Shown piece by piece: positions 37,815-50,659 of a stretch of 64,000 nt of DNA. The stretch is from positions 27,138,039-27,202,038 of the forward strand of contig CM037472.1 of the NCBI GenBank assembly GCA_021014325.1, read 5' to 3'. The stretch is from Plazaster borealis (lineage: Eukaryota; Echinodermata; Asteroidea; Forcipulatida; Labidiasteridae). Every line of letters begins with the position of its first letter. The first letter of the stretch is position 1. The notes under the pieces are model-generated. The model saw nothing but the letters and a program-made list of their open reading frames with translations. It did no database searches and was not told where the DNA came from. Made by a program: the position numbers and the translations under genes.

Positions 37815-37822
37815 TTTGGCGC
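37815..37822 (+). promoter_or_regulatory. E2F-type site upstream of POLA2
   Basis: TTTGGCGC, an exact match to the E2F consensus TTTSGCGC, 85 bp upstream of the POLA2 ATG. DNA polymerase alpha genes are typical E2F targets at G1/S; use here is inferred. Confidence 0.6.
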
Positions 37823-37906
37823 GAGTTCCAACTACACAGCCTAGCCGGCCAAGTACAACATTTATCGATTAAAACCAACAAATAGACGAACAAAGAAGGT
37901 GGCAAA

Positions 37907-40900
37907 ATGATGGCGACATCTATGATAACCGAAGATGAACTTGTACAGGAGTTCGAAGATTTTGACATTGAACTTTCAGATCCTGACGTGGTGGAAAAAC
38001 GTAAGTCTGCACACTACTAGCTACTACACAGCAGTCATGACACACTGACTGAACGGGAACACTACAACATGTACAACAACAGTGCAGTATCCTCACTGTA
38101 GATTGTAGTAGTAGTAGGTTGGAGGCATGCTGCGGAAACTTTTCCCAAAATTGTTTCCCAAATGTTAACCTAGTTATGGCTCATCATATTCATAGTCATA
38201 CCTAACCCTACTAGTACTACAGTCTACAATTGGCTAGTAGAAGTTGAATATAGACCCTTGTAATTGGTCGCCATCGATAAGTGAGGTCAAACATGTCAAA
38301 CAAACACATGGACACGTGCAAAATAGCTACTGTTACATTTGTCTTGAAATAACCTCTATACTATACACGCTATTATTTAAGGCCACATATAAACAAAAAA
38401 TTGTCGATCGTCCCTGCCCGACCCTACGAAACCCCTCGACCCCAATTTATTTTATTTTTTTATCATAAAAAACGATCTTTTCAATGATCTTTTCAGTCAA
38501 ATTTGGCTCCCAGATTTACTCAGGCTACACTGCGTTTTACTTTTTTGAAAATGTTTACAGAAAGTGTCATCTATGAGTTAAATGGGTTTAACCATAACAA
38601 AACAATTAAAAACATCAAAATCACATTAAAACCCTTCGCCTCTGTTTTATAGTGATTGTGATGATTTTTTATTCTTTATTTCATATATATATGGGGCCAT
38701 GTCAAAAAAAATACCCCAAAAACAAAAAATCGCCCTCCCACCCCCACTTCCTTCCTCGATCCCCAAGAAAGGTAATCAACAATTTTCTTTTTATGTGGCC
38801 TGACATTACTCATAATTATAATTCTGTTAAATTTTCAGGGAAAGATATTTACCATGGCATTGCTCTTCCCTTTGTTTTTTGTTGATAAATGAAATTTTGT
38901 CTGCAATCTTTCTGCATTTGGTTCAATTTACAGTGAAGGAACTGTGCATGGTTTACAGGTTGGACTCCGCCAGCATTGTGTCGGAATGGGTGGCATTTTC
39001 AATAAGTCGAAGCAACTTGAAGATTACGACAGAAAGCCTGGAAGAATTGGAACAGGAGGTTGGTTTGGGGCAACTGTTTATTTTATTTGGAAGAATCTTA
39101 ACAACTACTTGTACTTAGCTGTTTTCCATGTGGGTGCCTTCTGACCAATCCTCATGGTAATTCATCATTGCCTTCCACTGGAGGGCCACAAACCAGGGGG
39201 CCAGGACACTTAATATACTGTATACTGTACTTTGGAGTTTGTGTTTCATTGAATAGTCTTTGATTCTTTAAAAATAAGTCAAAGAAACTTTTAAAGTCAA
39301 GTCAGTGAATCATTATGTCTTATGATACTGTTTGATTCCCCTTAAATATAGATTTTACCACTGTCCTCCTTGTTGTTAAATTGCTATTGAACACAAGACA
39401 AGCCTCGGTCTTTGTTTTTGTTTTGTGACCAGGGGTAGGGATGGGGTTATCAATGCTTGCTAGCACTTCTATTATTTTCTCCTATAATATTTAAATATCA
39501 TTGTTGGCATGATATAGCTTATGTCTCAAAATCAAAGAATGAACTTGATTGAATGGTGAATCAATTTCTGGATTACTAACATTGGAAGAGTTGACGCTCT
39601 CTGCTAGGACACCACGACCAAACTGACTCTCTCTCATCTCACCATACTTCATTGAATTTCTTCGTTACTCAATTCCAGAGAATTAGTAAGAAGAGGAAAG
39701 CTACCAAGGTGTCGTCTCGTACTGAGTCCAGTCCGGCTCTCTTCCCTTCGGACTCACTGATAGATGAATCAGATGATCTGATGAATGCATACACCCCTCA
39801 CGCTGGAAAGGTAAAGGCAACCACTAAAGTGCAGCCTCATGCAGGGATGGGAGAGTACACATTTTACACTGGACCGCAGGCCCGAGGCCGGTGACTTTAG
39901 CCAGTAAACTCATGACCGGACACAAGTCCAACGGTCCAACGGTCTTGTTGACTTTTAGTCTGATAAATATAATTCTGTTGATTATTTAAGAATCTTACCC
40001 ATAATACAAATGAGATAAATCTTCTCTAGTGCTTTTTCAAATTCAAATAGTTCAATTGTTATACTGTGTAGGAATTGTTTTCTTCTTGTTTTCAAAATCT
40101 GGTCCAATAAATATTTTGAGCTATAAACCCTGCAGACTTTTGGGTTTCCCCCTCAATTTGAGCCCTGAACCATCTCATTTCCAAACGTATACAGACCCTT
40201 GAAGAACACAGAAAGAACTGGTTTTGTCATGTTGTCAAAAATCATATTTATTTCTTTCATCTTGCAAGGTAAAAGAAATAAGATTGGTTCCTTGGTCAGT
40301 ATAAGCATACAAGTGATTAGACATGTAAGATTTGGTGCCCGAGTGCCGCATCATCAAAGCCTAAACCCTGGTCTGATTCAGGGCACTTGTTACACTGAGT
40401 GAGTGGCTTCACCATAATTACTTCTAATCGCTTAGGAGTAAATAATTGAGGGCTGAGGCCTGAGATCACTATTTTTAATGAAAATCTACTTGTGTGCCAA
40501 CTTTCTTTACTGGTTTATTTGCTTCTTCATTTGTCTCCATAGCTCTCGGAGGCTTAATATATAAAATAAACGATAATTTTCTCAAATGTTCAATATTGCT
40601 TCCCTGTTGCACAGAATAAACATAAACGACTTCATACAACACCTGAAAATCCAACCAACAAGAGACTATTGGGTCAGAACAGTGTGACGTTTTCACCAGC
40701 GAGTTTCTCACCAACAGTGTAAGTCAAATGTGTCTAGCTTTGAAACTCTCAATATCCAATATCTTGGTTGTTTTAAATGCTGGTCCATCATGAGTATATT
40801 CAATCCAATCTGTGAACTATGGGTGGCTAGTGCGTAAAGCGCTCGCCTCTCACCACTGTGGCCCTGGTTCCATTCCAGGTGCTGGCCATACGTGAGTAGC

Positions 40901-43900
40901 GTTGTGCATTGGTTCTCTCCTATACCACAAGGGTTTTTCTCCGGGCCCTCCGGTTTTCCTCCCTCTGGCAAAATCAAACACTTTTGAGCTCTGGCTGTGC
41001 TCCGTGGTCATATATGGGTTGATGTGGCTGGCTGCCAAAATGAGCTTTACATGCCTGCAGCTCGAAGCTCGAACACATTGTAGCCGCATCCTTCGCAATT
41101 CAGCCTCTCAGCTGCGAGTCAGGATGATTAGCCTTCCAAATTATTACTATTATTATTATTTTATCATTGTAATTAATTATCAAGAAACATATCATGGAAG
41201 TAACCAGTTGAAGTTTTAAAAGAAGCTTGTTGTCTCTGGAAAACGGCCTACAATAAGGATTAGCACCTTTTTATTCATGGAGTATATCAGCTATTACAAA
41301 AAATATAAAACTGTTTTGAACACTTGTTTTTTTCTGTAAACAATTAGTGCTACACCGTCACAAAAGTATGGCAGTCGGACAAATAAACGAGAGGTAGTTG
41401 CAAAATTTGGTTCAACAGAAGAGACGACCTGGAAGGGTACCAATGCAGCAACGTGCTCAGTGCAATACTACGATCCAGAAGGCACCCTCAAGCAGAACTA
41501 CAAGTACATGTTCCAGAAATTTACAGACAAAGCTAGCAGTAAGTTGTTCAATAAACAAAGAACCCTCAAAAAACAATAACAACTAAATAAAAGTTGGATT
41601 CATCAAGATTTGGAAAGTGGATTGGCCCTTTAATGTCATAAAACATCAACAATATATGATGTCATTTGTCAGGGGTTCATAGTATTAAAATAAAAAGGTT
41701 GCTGAATATTTTGGTCAAAATTAACACTGGACCGCAGGCCCGAGGCCAGTGTTTTATAGCATCCGGCCAGTAAAGTCATGACAGGACAAGTCCGGCAGTC
41801 TTCTATTTGTGTTCAAATGTTGACTTTCAGCCTGATAAATATCTTTCAATTCAATTATGTTGAGTAGTGAAGAATACTTGCCCTTAATACCAATGAGATA
41901 AATCTTCTCTTTGTGTTCATTCAAATTAAAATATTTCAAATGTTAAACTGCTTAGGTGTTATTTTCTTCTCTTATTTCAATTTTGGTCTTGTAGAAAAAA
42001 ATCCTGTTCCAGTAAACATTGCGAGCCCTGTAGTCTTTTGGATTTCCCCCCCAAATTCGAGCCCTGAGAATGATCTTCTAAAATTACTTTGTTATAGATG
42101 TTGTATTCTTGTTTAAATTATTCTTCCCAAAATGTCTTTGACCAATATGTTAGCAATGTCAACTGTTTATGGTAATTAACGATACAAATGGGCCCAATTT
42201 CATAGAGCTGCTTAAGCAGAAAAAAATTGCTTAAAAATTTTCTGCTTAGCAGAAACGAGAAGGATACCAGTCACAAATTGTACATGTGACATGGTATTTT
42301 GGCTGGTAACCCTGTTCTGGTAAGCATAATTTTGTTGTGCTTAGCTACTTTTTGTGCTTAAGCAGCTCTATGAAATTGGGCCCTGGTAAAATCTTGAATT
42401 TGTGTTGCGTCAGAACGGAATCAATCTTGTAACTATTCCCAGTATAAGGTGTTGTAATTTTGCTGAATATTTTGTTTTCAGTATTGAATGATATGATTGA
42501 GAGTATGGGACTTCAAATTCAAGACAAATACAACATAGAAAGCTTCTCACATCTAGCTCTTCCGATCCAGGTAGGGAGATCATATCCGCTGGGTGTTTCT
42601 TACCACAAAAGAGTTGTCTTAATTAAAATGTCGTTGTCAAGGATATTGATTTAATGATGGAATATGATGGGACATTCTTACGAGTTTTAGAAGTTTGTCC
42701 AAAATTTATATCCAATATTGTATTGAACTCCTATGAATGAAATGTAAGATTATTATTATTGAATTATTATTATTATTATATATTTCTGGTAATGAAACCA
42801 AGGTTGCCTCATAAGTGAACTTAATCACTGTAGCTGGCAAGCTTGAAGAAACCTGTAAACAAGGGTGCTTGAATTATGTGAACTAGAAACACCGGGGTTA
42901 ACCCCTACTATTCCACGATAAGTGTTCTGGGTTCTATAATGTGCACTACCAATCCTAGCACACAGGACCTACAGCTTAATGTCTCATCTAAAGGACAAAG
43001 CAATTATGGTAAAATACCTTGCTCATGGACACAAGTGCCACGACCGGGACTCAAATCCACACTCTGCTGGTCAGAAACACCAGAGATAACCAATGAACAG
43101 GTATGATACTTCAATGAGGTGACGGAGGCAATTACCTTCATGACCCCAGCCTAGTCATTGCCTTGGGGTGCCTTGGGGCCCCTTGAAATGTTCCAGTAGA
43201 AATGAATATTTTCCTCATTGGGGTGCCCTTCACCAAAGACAAATCCTTTGCCCCGATGAGAACAGAGTGTCAGGCCTGTATGAACTAAAACTTGGTGGTA
43301 AAAGCAACTCTGGTGATTAACCAAAAGGACATCATTAAGTATAAATTTATTTTGAGAAAGAGACCTTTCTTTGAGTCGTATTTCTCAAAATCTGATGCAA
43401 CAACTTACAAGGTTTACCTACAGCTTATGTCTCATCCGAAGGACAAAGCAATTATGGTAAAATACCTTGCTCATGGACTCCAGTGCCATGATAAGTGATA
43501 GTTGAAGTGCCACTCACCCTCCCTCCTGCCACCCCCCAGAACGAAAAGTAGCATATCGGGAATCCCACATTCTTGAAATGGTTGTTGAATTACACTGACT
43601 GAAAGTAGGAGTACAGTATTTAACTTTGTGAAAATTCATTCTGCTTTTTAAAATGTTGACTATTCTAAGGAACCAGTGACGGTCGTAGGTCGAGTCTGTT
43701 GCGATACCAGCAGTGGTCGTCTTAATTCCCAGTCTGTGATCCTCGAGGGATCGGTCGAGTCTTCAGCGGGCAAGCAGGTCATGTTGAACCTGTCCGAGAT
43801 CAAGGAATATTCCCTTTTTCCTGGTCAGATTATTGCCATGGAGGGAATCAACAGTAAAGGTGTCAAACTGGTGGCTTCTAAAATCTATGAGGTTTGTAAA

Positions 43901-46900
43901 TATCTCGTCTCTCTTAAAATAAAGTAACAAACCACAAGGGAAACTGACTGGGTAAATTTAAATAATTTTGGGTTGAACAAAGAAAAATTGACTTGAGCGG
44001 GACTTAAACCTGCGACCTTTGGACCGTTAATCCAGAGGTCGTAGGTTCAAGTCCCCCTCCAGTAAATTTTTCTTTGGTCAACCCAAAATAAAAAAAAATA
44101 TGATGGAAAGTTAATGGGAGACATTGAAGTTGTGCACAAGTGCTAACACATATACTTGGTAAATGCATTAGCACTTGTGCACAACTTCAACGTAAGTCAT
44201 TTACTTACTGAACAGGGCAGGGAAAGGTAACCGGATTAAAGAAGTGTCTAGAAATGATAACATAACTTTTATTGTGATTATTTGTTGTATTAAGCCCGGT
44301 TCATACTCGCGCAAAACCGAATGTGAATGCGAAGTGACTTATGTGACGAAAATAATATGTTACTTGGTGTTTTCTAATTGTGATGCAACGAAATTTCCTT
44401 CGCTTTCGCAATTCGCATGATGTATGAACGGGGTTTCTCAAGTTTGGTTTAATTTCCAGAAGATGATATTGTCTTTCAAATGTTTCACATGTTTGTGTAC
44501 TTGCTTTTACCAAATTGAAGCTTTGAGGTTGTAAATATAACAACACACCAGCTAAATTAGAAAACTTGTAACTCCTATGGATTGATATTTGCATGTTGCT
44601 TTGATTGCTAATTAGAAACTGTGTGAACAGTAGAGAACTACTCGGTTTGTCTTTAGCTAAGTAACAAATCAAAGTGTCACATTTGTTTTTAGGAAAGTAT
44701 TTCAGAAAAGTACCATCCATGCACAATGCACATACAAATTTGTTGACCGCTTTGCTCTCGCATTGTTGTAGCAATGGATATATCATAATAGATCTTATGC
44801 ATTGACATCATACAGGAGCCATCTTAGAGGTTAAACCAATGATGAAACAATAGAAACGCACAAATGTTTACGCGCGACGCACAGGATGGGCCAATGAGCA
44901 GCTCCTTTAGACCTCTACGCGAGGGCGCCCTTCTCAAGTGACATCATGTGCATAAAGGTTTATAACCAAGTTAGCTTACAGGTTAAAGAACACTTCAATA
45001 TGTCTTTCTGACAATCACCAAGACTTCATCTTAAACTTCATCCCTCTCTTCTCTTTTTTAGAGTGTTCCTCTACCTCTGTGTGAGTCGGAGGATAACTCA
45101 CTTCTAGACTACGGTTCGTTACATGTGGTGGTCGCTGGTGGACCATACACTACAGCGGATACTCTGAGTTATGAGCCAATGAGTGATCTAGTCCGAGTAC
45201 TTCTTCAAGACACACCGGATGTCTGTATTCTTGTGAGTGGCTCTCGTGAATTACAAAACACTAGGCAATATTTTGAGAGATTTGAAGGCAATGTGCCTCT
45301 TTAAACTAGCTTGTATTGTAAGAGTTTTTGTGGATAGATTTAAAAACCTTGACAGTAAGTTATGTACCCTGTCAACACATTGAACAGTTTGGCAATTTTT
45401 CTTGAAACCCTCCCCACCCCCCCCCCAGAAAAAGAACAATTAACAGGTCATTTTTCAGATACAAGACTTCCACTAATAGGATGTAAAGTTAACAGGTTGA
45501 GTTAATGAGTGTTCAATTTGGGTTGACTTCTGGCAGAGATTTACCAAAATAAATCATCCAATGTTTTTATTCTGTGATTTCTCTTCATAGTTTGGGCCGT
45601 TTGTGGATGCAAATCATGCAGAAATTAAGGTAGGTTATTGTAATAATTATTTCACACCCCATCTTCTTTTCATTGCGCTTAATAAAACCAATTTCATCAA
45701 TTTGTCATCAATTTGAAACTTTTAATTCACTCAATATTCTTATTTAGTGAGAAGACTTTGTAAATTGGACTTCATCCACAGAAAAGTGATATCACTAGGA
45801 GTTGAACTCATTTTCATACATACGGCCATTTTTAAAGCGCCCATGGGGTGTCATGGCCGGGCGGTCTAGGGTGGTGGACTCGAGTTCTGTAATTTACAGA
45901 ATGTGGGTTCAAATCCTGGCCTGGTCAGTTGCGACACTTGTGTCCTTGAGCTAGGCACTTTATCATAGTTGCTTCTCCCCATCCAGGAGTACAAATGGGT
46001 ATCGGCGAGAGCTCGGGAGTAACCTGCGATGGACTTGTATCCTGCTCTCAGACTTTTAATGCCAATGAAACCAGATATAAAGGCACGATGAGCCATATTG
46101 GCTCAGAACTTTACATTTCTTTTAACTTACCACAAAGATTGGAGCGTTTTTAAATAAAGATACAAACAAACAATTAATTGATACAGATACAAAAATATAC
46201 AACAAAAGCATAAATGGCATAATGACACAATTAAATGGGTTTTTGAAGATATTGAAGGTGCCATAGAGTGGATACATTAATTAATGCATGCTAGGATTGG
46301 TAGCCAATGAAGGTGACGTAACTAGAAATCCCTCATGATTTATTTTTTCTTTCTCTAGGATTATGCGCAAGATCCTGAAGATTTGTTCAAGAAGCAGATG
46401 ACAAAACTAGTGGAAGCCACAAGGAAGTATGTTAGAGATTATTTGTACGAAGTTTACAATTCTTCTGAATTTCCTAAATCTTCCAGTCATGACGGTTCTC
46501 CTTGTGAAGCCATTTTAGTGGGTAATACAGGGTTTGCCCTTAACCTTTTCAGTGACTAGCCAGCAGGACCAGTCAGCTTGTCATTTCACTAGTCCACCAG
46601 CTTTTTCCGAGTCCATAATTCATATAGTTTGAGATACAATGAAAGAATGATTAACAGTAGATTATGATGAAAATGTATTTTAAATGTACATAAGAAAAGT
46701 GACTGAAGACAAAAGACTGGCAAAGATTTGGAGGGGGTTTGCAAAAAACAGTTGTCTGGCAAAGCCCCCCCTCAATTATACTTGTGTGTGCCGTCCACAT
46801 CTACATCATTTAAAGCACGTAAAATACATTCTTCATAAACAAAAAAACAGTGGTACAGTTGAAGTATACAATGAATGAAAAGACACCAAATACTCAAGTC

Positions 46901-49900
46901 CAGTTAACACAAGACAAAACCCCAACAAACACTAAATACCACAGAGCTGCCAACCCTCCCTGATTCTGCAGCAGAAAGTTCCCTGAAAATAAATAAATCG
47001 CTCCATATTCTGATGAAAAAATCTGAAAAACTTCGTCCGTGATTATTGAAACTTTTTTCCTGTTATGTTGAGTGTAAAATTCTAATATCTCCCTGATTGA
47101 AGTGGAAGGTCTCCCTAATTGCAAGATGCAAATGTTGGCAGCTCGGATATAATTCTTGATATTATTTTTGAGTACTTACAATCTGGCCTTTTTTTTCTCC
47201 CCTGTTTATAGAGCAGGAACCCACTTGGTTTTTGTGCCGTCTCTACGTGACGTTCATCATGAATTCATCTATCCACAACCTCCTTTCCCAACGCCAGACA
47301 ATTTCCAAGACAAACATGTGAGTTATGTAACCTTTCATATAATGCAGTATTTGCTTTGAGCTTATTGTTGCCAATTGGGGCTCAACTTCATTAATAATAA
47401 TAATAATAATAATAATAAGACTTGTAATGGGCACATATCTACCCTGCTCGGTGTTCAAGGTTCATTGAGCTGGAAATATTGCTTTAAAAAATTTCTGCTT
47501 AGCGCAATTGAGCAGGAATCCAGTCACATTTGAAATTGTATTGGGCTGGTATCTATTTCTGGCAGAATTCTGCACTTACAACGCCCAGTTAAACAGAATT
47601 CCGCAGTAAGCAGTGCCATAAAATTGGTCCCAGATTGCAAAACTGTCATTTCAATTCTATTCATTTCAGTTTCATTTACCAAACTGAAAGTCCAGCGACT
47701 AAACACTGTTTGGTTTAAAATTAAAGAAACTTAACGCAAAAAATCAAATCAAACGACATTAACAATGAAGAATAAAATATATGTTAATGTGTTAAAATTC
47801 TTTGGCTTGCATTATACCAAAATTATTATTTTTTATTTAGAACCTTGAATAAAAATTAAAGGCAAATGAGAGTGAAATATAGCATTCTGATTTACAATAA
47901 TATTAAAATGAAAACAAAAAGGCACCAGTCTATAATGACACAAGCCTCACTTTAGTTTCACTGAGTTGAATCAGGGAAAACCAATATGGCTGCTTGTTGG
48001 ATGATTTTTAATTCAAAGGGTTATGTTTTTTTTGTCTCATACAGAGAGTACATCTGGTACCTGACCCCTGTACACTCGTTATCAATGGCATCGTGTTTGG
48101 ATTGACATCAAGTGATATTCTGTTTCATTTAGGTAGTGAAGAAATATCCCAGTAAGTCTTAACATGTTTAGGGAATGCTGAAGTTGGTTCACTTTAATAG
48201 TTGTTTCCTACTCTTTTCTAAGGAAAAATAGAAACACAAACACTTAGGTCATAACTAAAGGCGTAACATATCTATTCTAGTTTGGGGTTGAACAAAGAAA
48301 AATTGACTAGAGGGGGACTTGAACTTGCAACATCAGGATTAACATGCCAGCGCTCTACCAACTGAGCTATCTAGCCCTAATGTTGGCGGTCTCCCCATTT
48401 TGTCAGTATCTTTGGGGTGCCAGTCAGAAGCCATACAACCTGTAACTGCCATATAGCCAGGGATCACACCTAACCCTATGTGGTTTATTACTTGATGTTT
48501 AATTTAAAAAAACCCACCCCAAAACCCTGTAGAAACTCTTTGAAGAAAAGCTGTAGCTCAGTGAACCAAATCACTAACTGATAATTAAAAATCAAGGCAC
48601 ATAATCAAAGGGTACCGGACCTATTATGCATACAGTGTATCATAATTTGTGTGTGTTTCTTTGCTTCAAAACCCTGTTTGTGCGTACAAGATACTAGTTG
48701 ATAATCATTGATCATTTTGTTTTATTCTTGTATTCTTTTCCCCCGTGACATGGTGTTGAAAGCAAAATCTTCTAAAGTAAATGAAATATTTGTCCATTTT
48801 TTATTGATATCATTTGATGGTGCATTTTCCAAAGCAGTGGATCTTCTGACTTTCTCTTCTTGCTCTAGTTTTTGTGCCATTGAAATCCGAAAACCAGCCA
48901 CAAATATTTGTGTCCGAGGCAGAGTCCTCTCTTTTCGGGAAAATTACAAGTTGGTTGTCTGCAAAATTAACGCAATGAAATAAGCTTCCAATTTGACAGA
49001 CTTGTGGATGTGTCCAAGTGGAGGGGCTCTAGGTGGGTCGTAACTGTAGCTAAATCTCTTGTATTAGACACCACAGTTTTAACAGATTTAGGGCGGTCAG
49101 GTTAGCGTAGTGGTATCTTGCCTTGCCTTCCACCACGGGACCCTGGTTTGAATCCCGCCTGGGGCACTATGTGGATTGGGCTTTGAGTCCTTACCTGATT
49201 GCGTGGGTTTTCCCTGGAAAAATTCTCTGGGGTTTTCCTCCTAAAACCTCCTTTGTCTTCTCTCCATGGGGTTCTTGGCTAGTATAGTGATTAAGTTCGC
49301 TTTTCTGAGAATTCTTGGCTCCACAACCAGAATGAATGAAACGAAATGAAATGAAATTCATTTCTCTCCCCTCCTCAGTCCGCCAGGTTCGTCCGATCGT
49401 CTAGGCCGTCTGACGAAGCACATCCTAACCCAGCAGAGTTACTACCCGCTGTACCCACCCCCAGAGAGTATGCCGATTGACTACGAGCACTTTGAGCGTT
49501 ATTCTCACATGGAGGTGACTCCAGACGTCTTCATCAGTCCGTCAGACCTCAGGTGGTTCATTAAGGTGAGGGAATCAGAGTTGGGTTTCCTACTAGAGGA
49601 TTTGAAAAAAAATATTCTGCGTTTCATTACACCCAGTTAAAATCACTGACTCTATGGTCATGTTGGTTCCTTTGGTCACTTTATATTCACCAATAACACC
49701 CCTCAATATGACAACAATTACCCAGACACAGACCTTGCCTATAAAAGTGTAGAAACAACCGCACAGTTTTATGGTTTTTCAAGTCAACAGTTTTGGAGTG
49801 TCACTGAATAGGACAGCGCCATCCTTAATCCATCAAGTATAATCTAGAGAGGTTTTGTACCATGTACAACTTTCTCGTAAGTTATGGATTCTTATTCTTT

Positions 49901-50424
49901 CTGTACTGTTTTTGTTTCATTCAATGAACAAGTAAGTTACACAAAGCATTTGTTAATATTTCTTTTTTGTTATGGTTACTCAAGATGGCTATGTTTCAAG
50001 TAAACAAAAGTTATAGCATCATATAAAAAGGTTGCATTTCTCTCACAATATTGCAGGCCTGGAATTACACGGAGGCCATTGCATCCGTTGCCCTAGTGTT
50101 AGCCTTGATGCCCCTTCAAAAATTTCCCATAAACCTTTAAGTTCCAATGGAAGTGCCCTTTGCAAAATGAAAATGACCTTGCCCTCTCACAGATGAAAGT
50201 CCTCCCCACCCCTCAACTCCCCTCTAACTGAGCCACTGAACAACTTTCCTCCCTCTCCTCTTCCACAACAGGAGGCATGCGGATGTCTAAGTATCAACCC
50301 AGGTCGCTTGACGAGAGGTCAAGTTGGAGGGACGTATGCCAAGATTGTCATCACACCTTCTAAGGAACCCACTCAGGGCGGTGGAGTCACTGCACGATCT
50401 ACAGCCCAGATACTTAGGATTTGA
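37907..50424 (+). CDS. POLA2: DNA polymerase alpha subunit B (primase complex p70)
   Basis: Fourteen exons: 37907..38000, 38934..39058, 39679..39810, 40615..40718, 41348..41538, 42482..42570, 43670..43891, 45062..45232, 45591..45629, 46359..46426, 47212..47317, 48045..48151, 49379..49565 and 50272..50424. All phases agree and give 595 residues (human 598). Residues 1-75 are the N-terminal domain that binds partners (ELVQEFEDFDIELSD). A lysine- and serine-rich linker at 75-165 has SP sites such as TFSPASFSP. The OB-fold region is about 246-325 (EPVTVVGRVCCD, SLFPGQIIAMEGIN). The inactive phosphodiesterase-like domain is about 335-590 (VVVAGGPYTTADTL, VCILFGPFVDANH, HLVFVPSLRDVHHEFIYPQP, VNPGRLT-like INPGRLTRGQVGGTYAKI). 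It tethers polymerase alpha to primase at nuclear replication forks. The second ATG, two codons later, could also serve as start. Confidence 0.96.
39857..40166. repeat. CAGGGCT-family MITE copy (POLA2 intron 3)
   Basis: ACACTGGACCGCAGGCCCGA, then ACACAAGTCCAACGGTC, ends TTTGAGCCCTG. Same orientation as the 11471 and 41720 copies. It starts about 50 bp after the exon 3 donor. Confidence 0.6.
40820..41135 (+). repeat. tRNA-derived SINE-like repeat (POLA2 intron 4)
   Basis: A tRNA-like head (GTGGCTAGTGCGTAAAGCGC, GGTTCCATTCC as B-box) followed by a body containing GGTTTTTCTCCGGGCCCTCC. The body resembles that of 49094..49330 (GGGTTTTCCCTGG, GGTTTTCCTCC). Confidence 0.6.
41720..42066. repeat. 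CAGGGCT-family MITE copy (POLA2 intron 5)
   Basis: ACACTGGACCGCAGGCCCGA is identical at its start to the 39857 copy; ends AATTCGAGCCCTGAG. Confidence 0.65.
42190..42383. mobile_element. GGGCCCAATT-family MITE copy (POLA2 intron 5)
   Basis: GGGCCCAATTTCATAGAGCT at the left and AGCTCTATGAAATTGGGCCC at the right form a perfect 20-bp inverted end, continuing through GCTTAAGCA. This is the best-preserved copy of the family in the window. Confidence 0.88.
42760..43090 (-). repeat. SINE-like repeat with tRNA-like end (POLA2 intron 6)
   Basis: ATTATTATATATTTCTGGTA leads a body that ends with CGACCGGGACTCAAATCC (reverse B-box-like). The same body recurs at 56520..56830, and its tail at 43385..43500 and 62460..62665. 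Confidence 0.65.
43925..44095 (-). repeat. tRNA-derived SINE copy (POLA2 intron 7)
   Basis: Shares AACCACAAGGGAAA and GAAAAATTGACT blocks with 16070..16265. It contains an internal inverted repeat around GGACCGTTAATCC, so both strands show B-box-like GGTTCAAGTCC. Confidence 0.6.
44124..44190. repeat. Perfect 23-bp hairpin (67 nt) in POLA2 intron 7
   Basis: Left arm 44124..44146 (TTGAAGTTGTGCACAAGTGC and on to TAA) and right arm 44168..44190 are exact reverse complements, with a 21-nt loop. Pairing extends by two further pairs outward past one mismatch. The size is like a pre-miRNA, but perfect pairing and a nearby SINE also fit a small transposon remnant. Confidence 0.75.
44294..44437. mobile_element. 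Short inverted-repeat MITE, relative of 27269..27388
   Basis: Ends AAGCCCGGTTCATACTCGCG and GCATGATGTATGAACGGGGTTT; the interior has GTGACTTATGTGACG. Diverged from the 27269 copy but of the same plan (GGTTCATAC ... GTATGAAC). Confidence 0.6.
45846..46135 (+). repeat. tRNA-derived SINE (POLA2 intron 9)
   Basis: GTGTCATGGCCGGGCGGTCT (A-box-like) and GGGTTCAAATCC (B-box-like), then a body with CTTGTGTCCTTGAGC and CCATCCAGGAGTACAAATGG. The 52985..53262 element on the opposite strand has a similar head (GGTGTCATGGACGGGCGGTCT-like). Confidence 0.65.
48276..48470 (-). repeat. tRNA-derived SINE copy (POLA2 intron 12)
   Basis: Minus strand has GGGCTAGATAGCTCAGTTGG and GCAAGTTCAAGTCC, nearly the same as the 16070 copy. 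Confidence 0.68.
48869..48983 (+). other. Possible alternative 3'-terminal coding exon in POLA2 intron 12
   Basis: A pyrimidine-rich acceptor (CTTCTCTTCTTGCTCTAG) precedes an open frame of about 38 codons ending in TAA at 48981..48983. Splicing exon 12 (phase 2) to it would stay in frame and replace the last 113 residues by HFCAIEIRKPATNICVRGRV and following residues. No poly(A) signal is seen close by. This may be chance. Confidence 0.2.
49094..49330 (+). repeat. tRNA-derived SINE-like repeat (POLA2 intron 12)
   Basis: TAGCGTAGTGGTATCT and GGTTTGAATCCC resemble A and B boxes, followed by ACTATGTGGATTGGGCTTT as in 9890..10255. It ends about 50 bp before exon 13. Confidence 0.65.
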
Positions 50425-50635
50425 AGTGGGATTCAAGAGATTACGCATTATTGAAACTACACTTCTGGCACGTATGGATGCAGGTTTGAATACTGGTCCA
50501 AGGTTCGAATCCTGACTTTGGCCAAAGCCAAGTGAACTAGTTTATCAGTCTCTACTGGATTACTTTTGGTTCCCAACATCTAAGTTCTAACTTTTGATGA
50601 TTTACTTCATTTTGAGATCATTGGGAAAGATTGTA

Positions 50636-50658
50636 AATAAAATAGCATTGTAAATAAA
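50636..50658 (+). terminator. Polyadenylation signals of POLA2
   Basis: AATAAA at 50636..50641, followed by further AATAAAATAAAA within 20 bp, about 210 bp after the stop codon. Confidence 0.65.
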
Positions 50659-50659
50659 A

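Noticed and set aside
44301..44786. A 161-codon minus-strand frame in POLA2 intron 7
   Set aside because: It overlaps a short inverted-repeat MITE and repeat-derived DNA, and its composition is not protein-like.
48880..48980. A possible Stn1/OB-fold-like exon within POLA2 intron 12
   Set aside because: The resemblance of the residues to an OB fold is too weak to claim; kept only as a low-confidence alternative exon.
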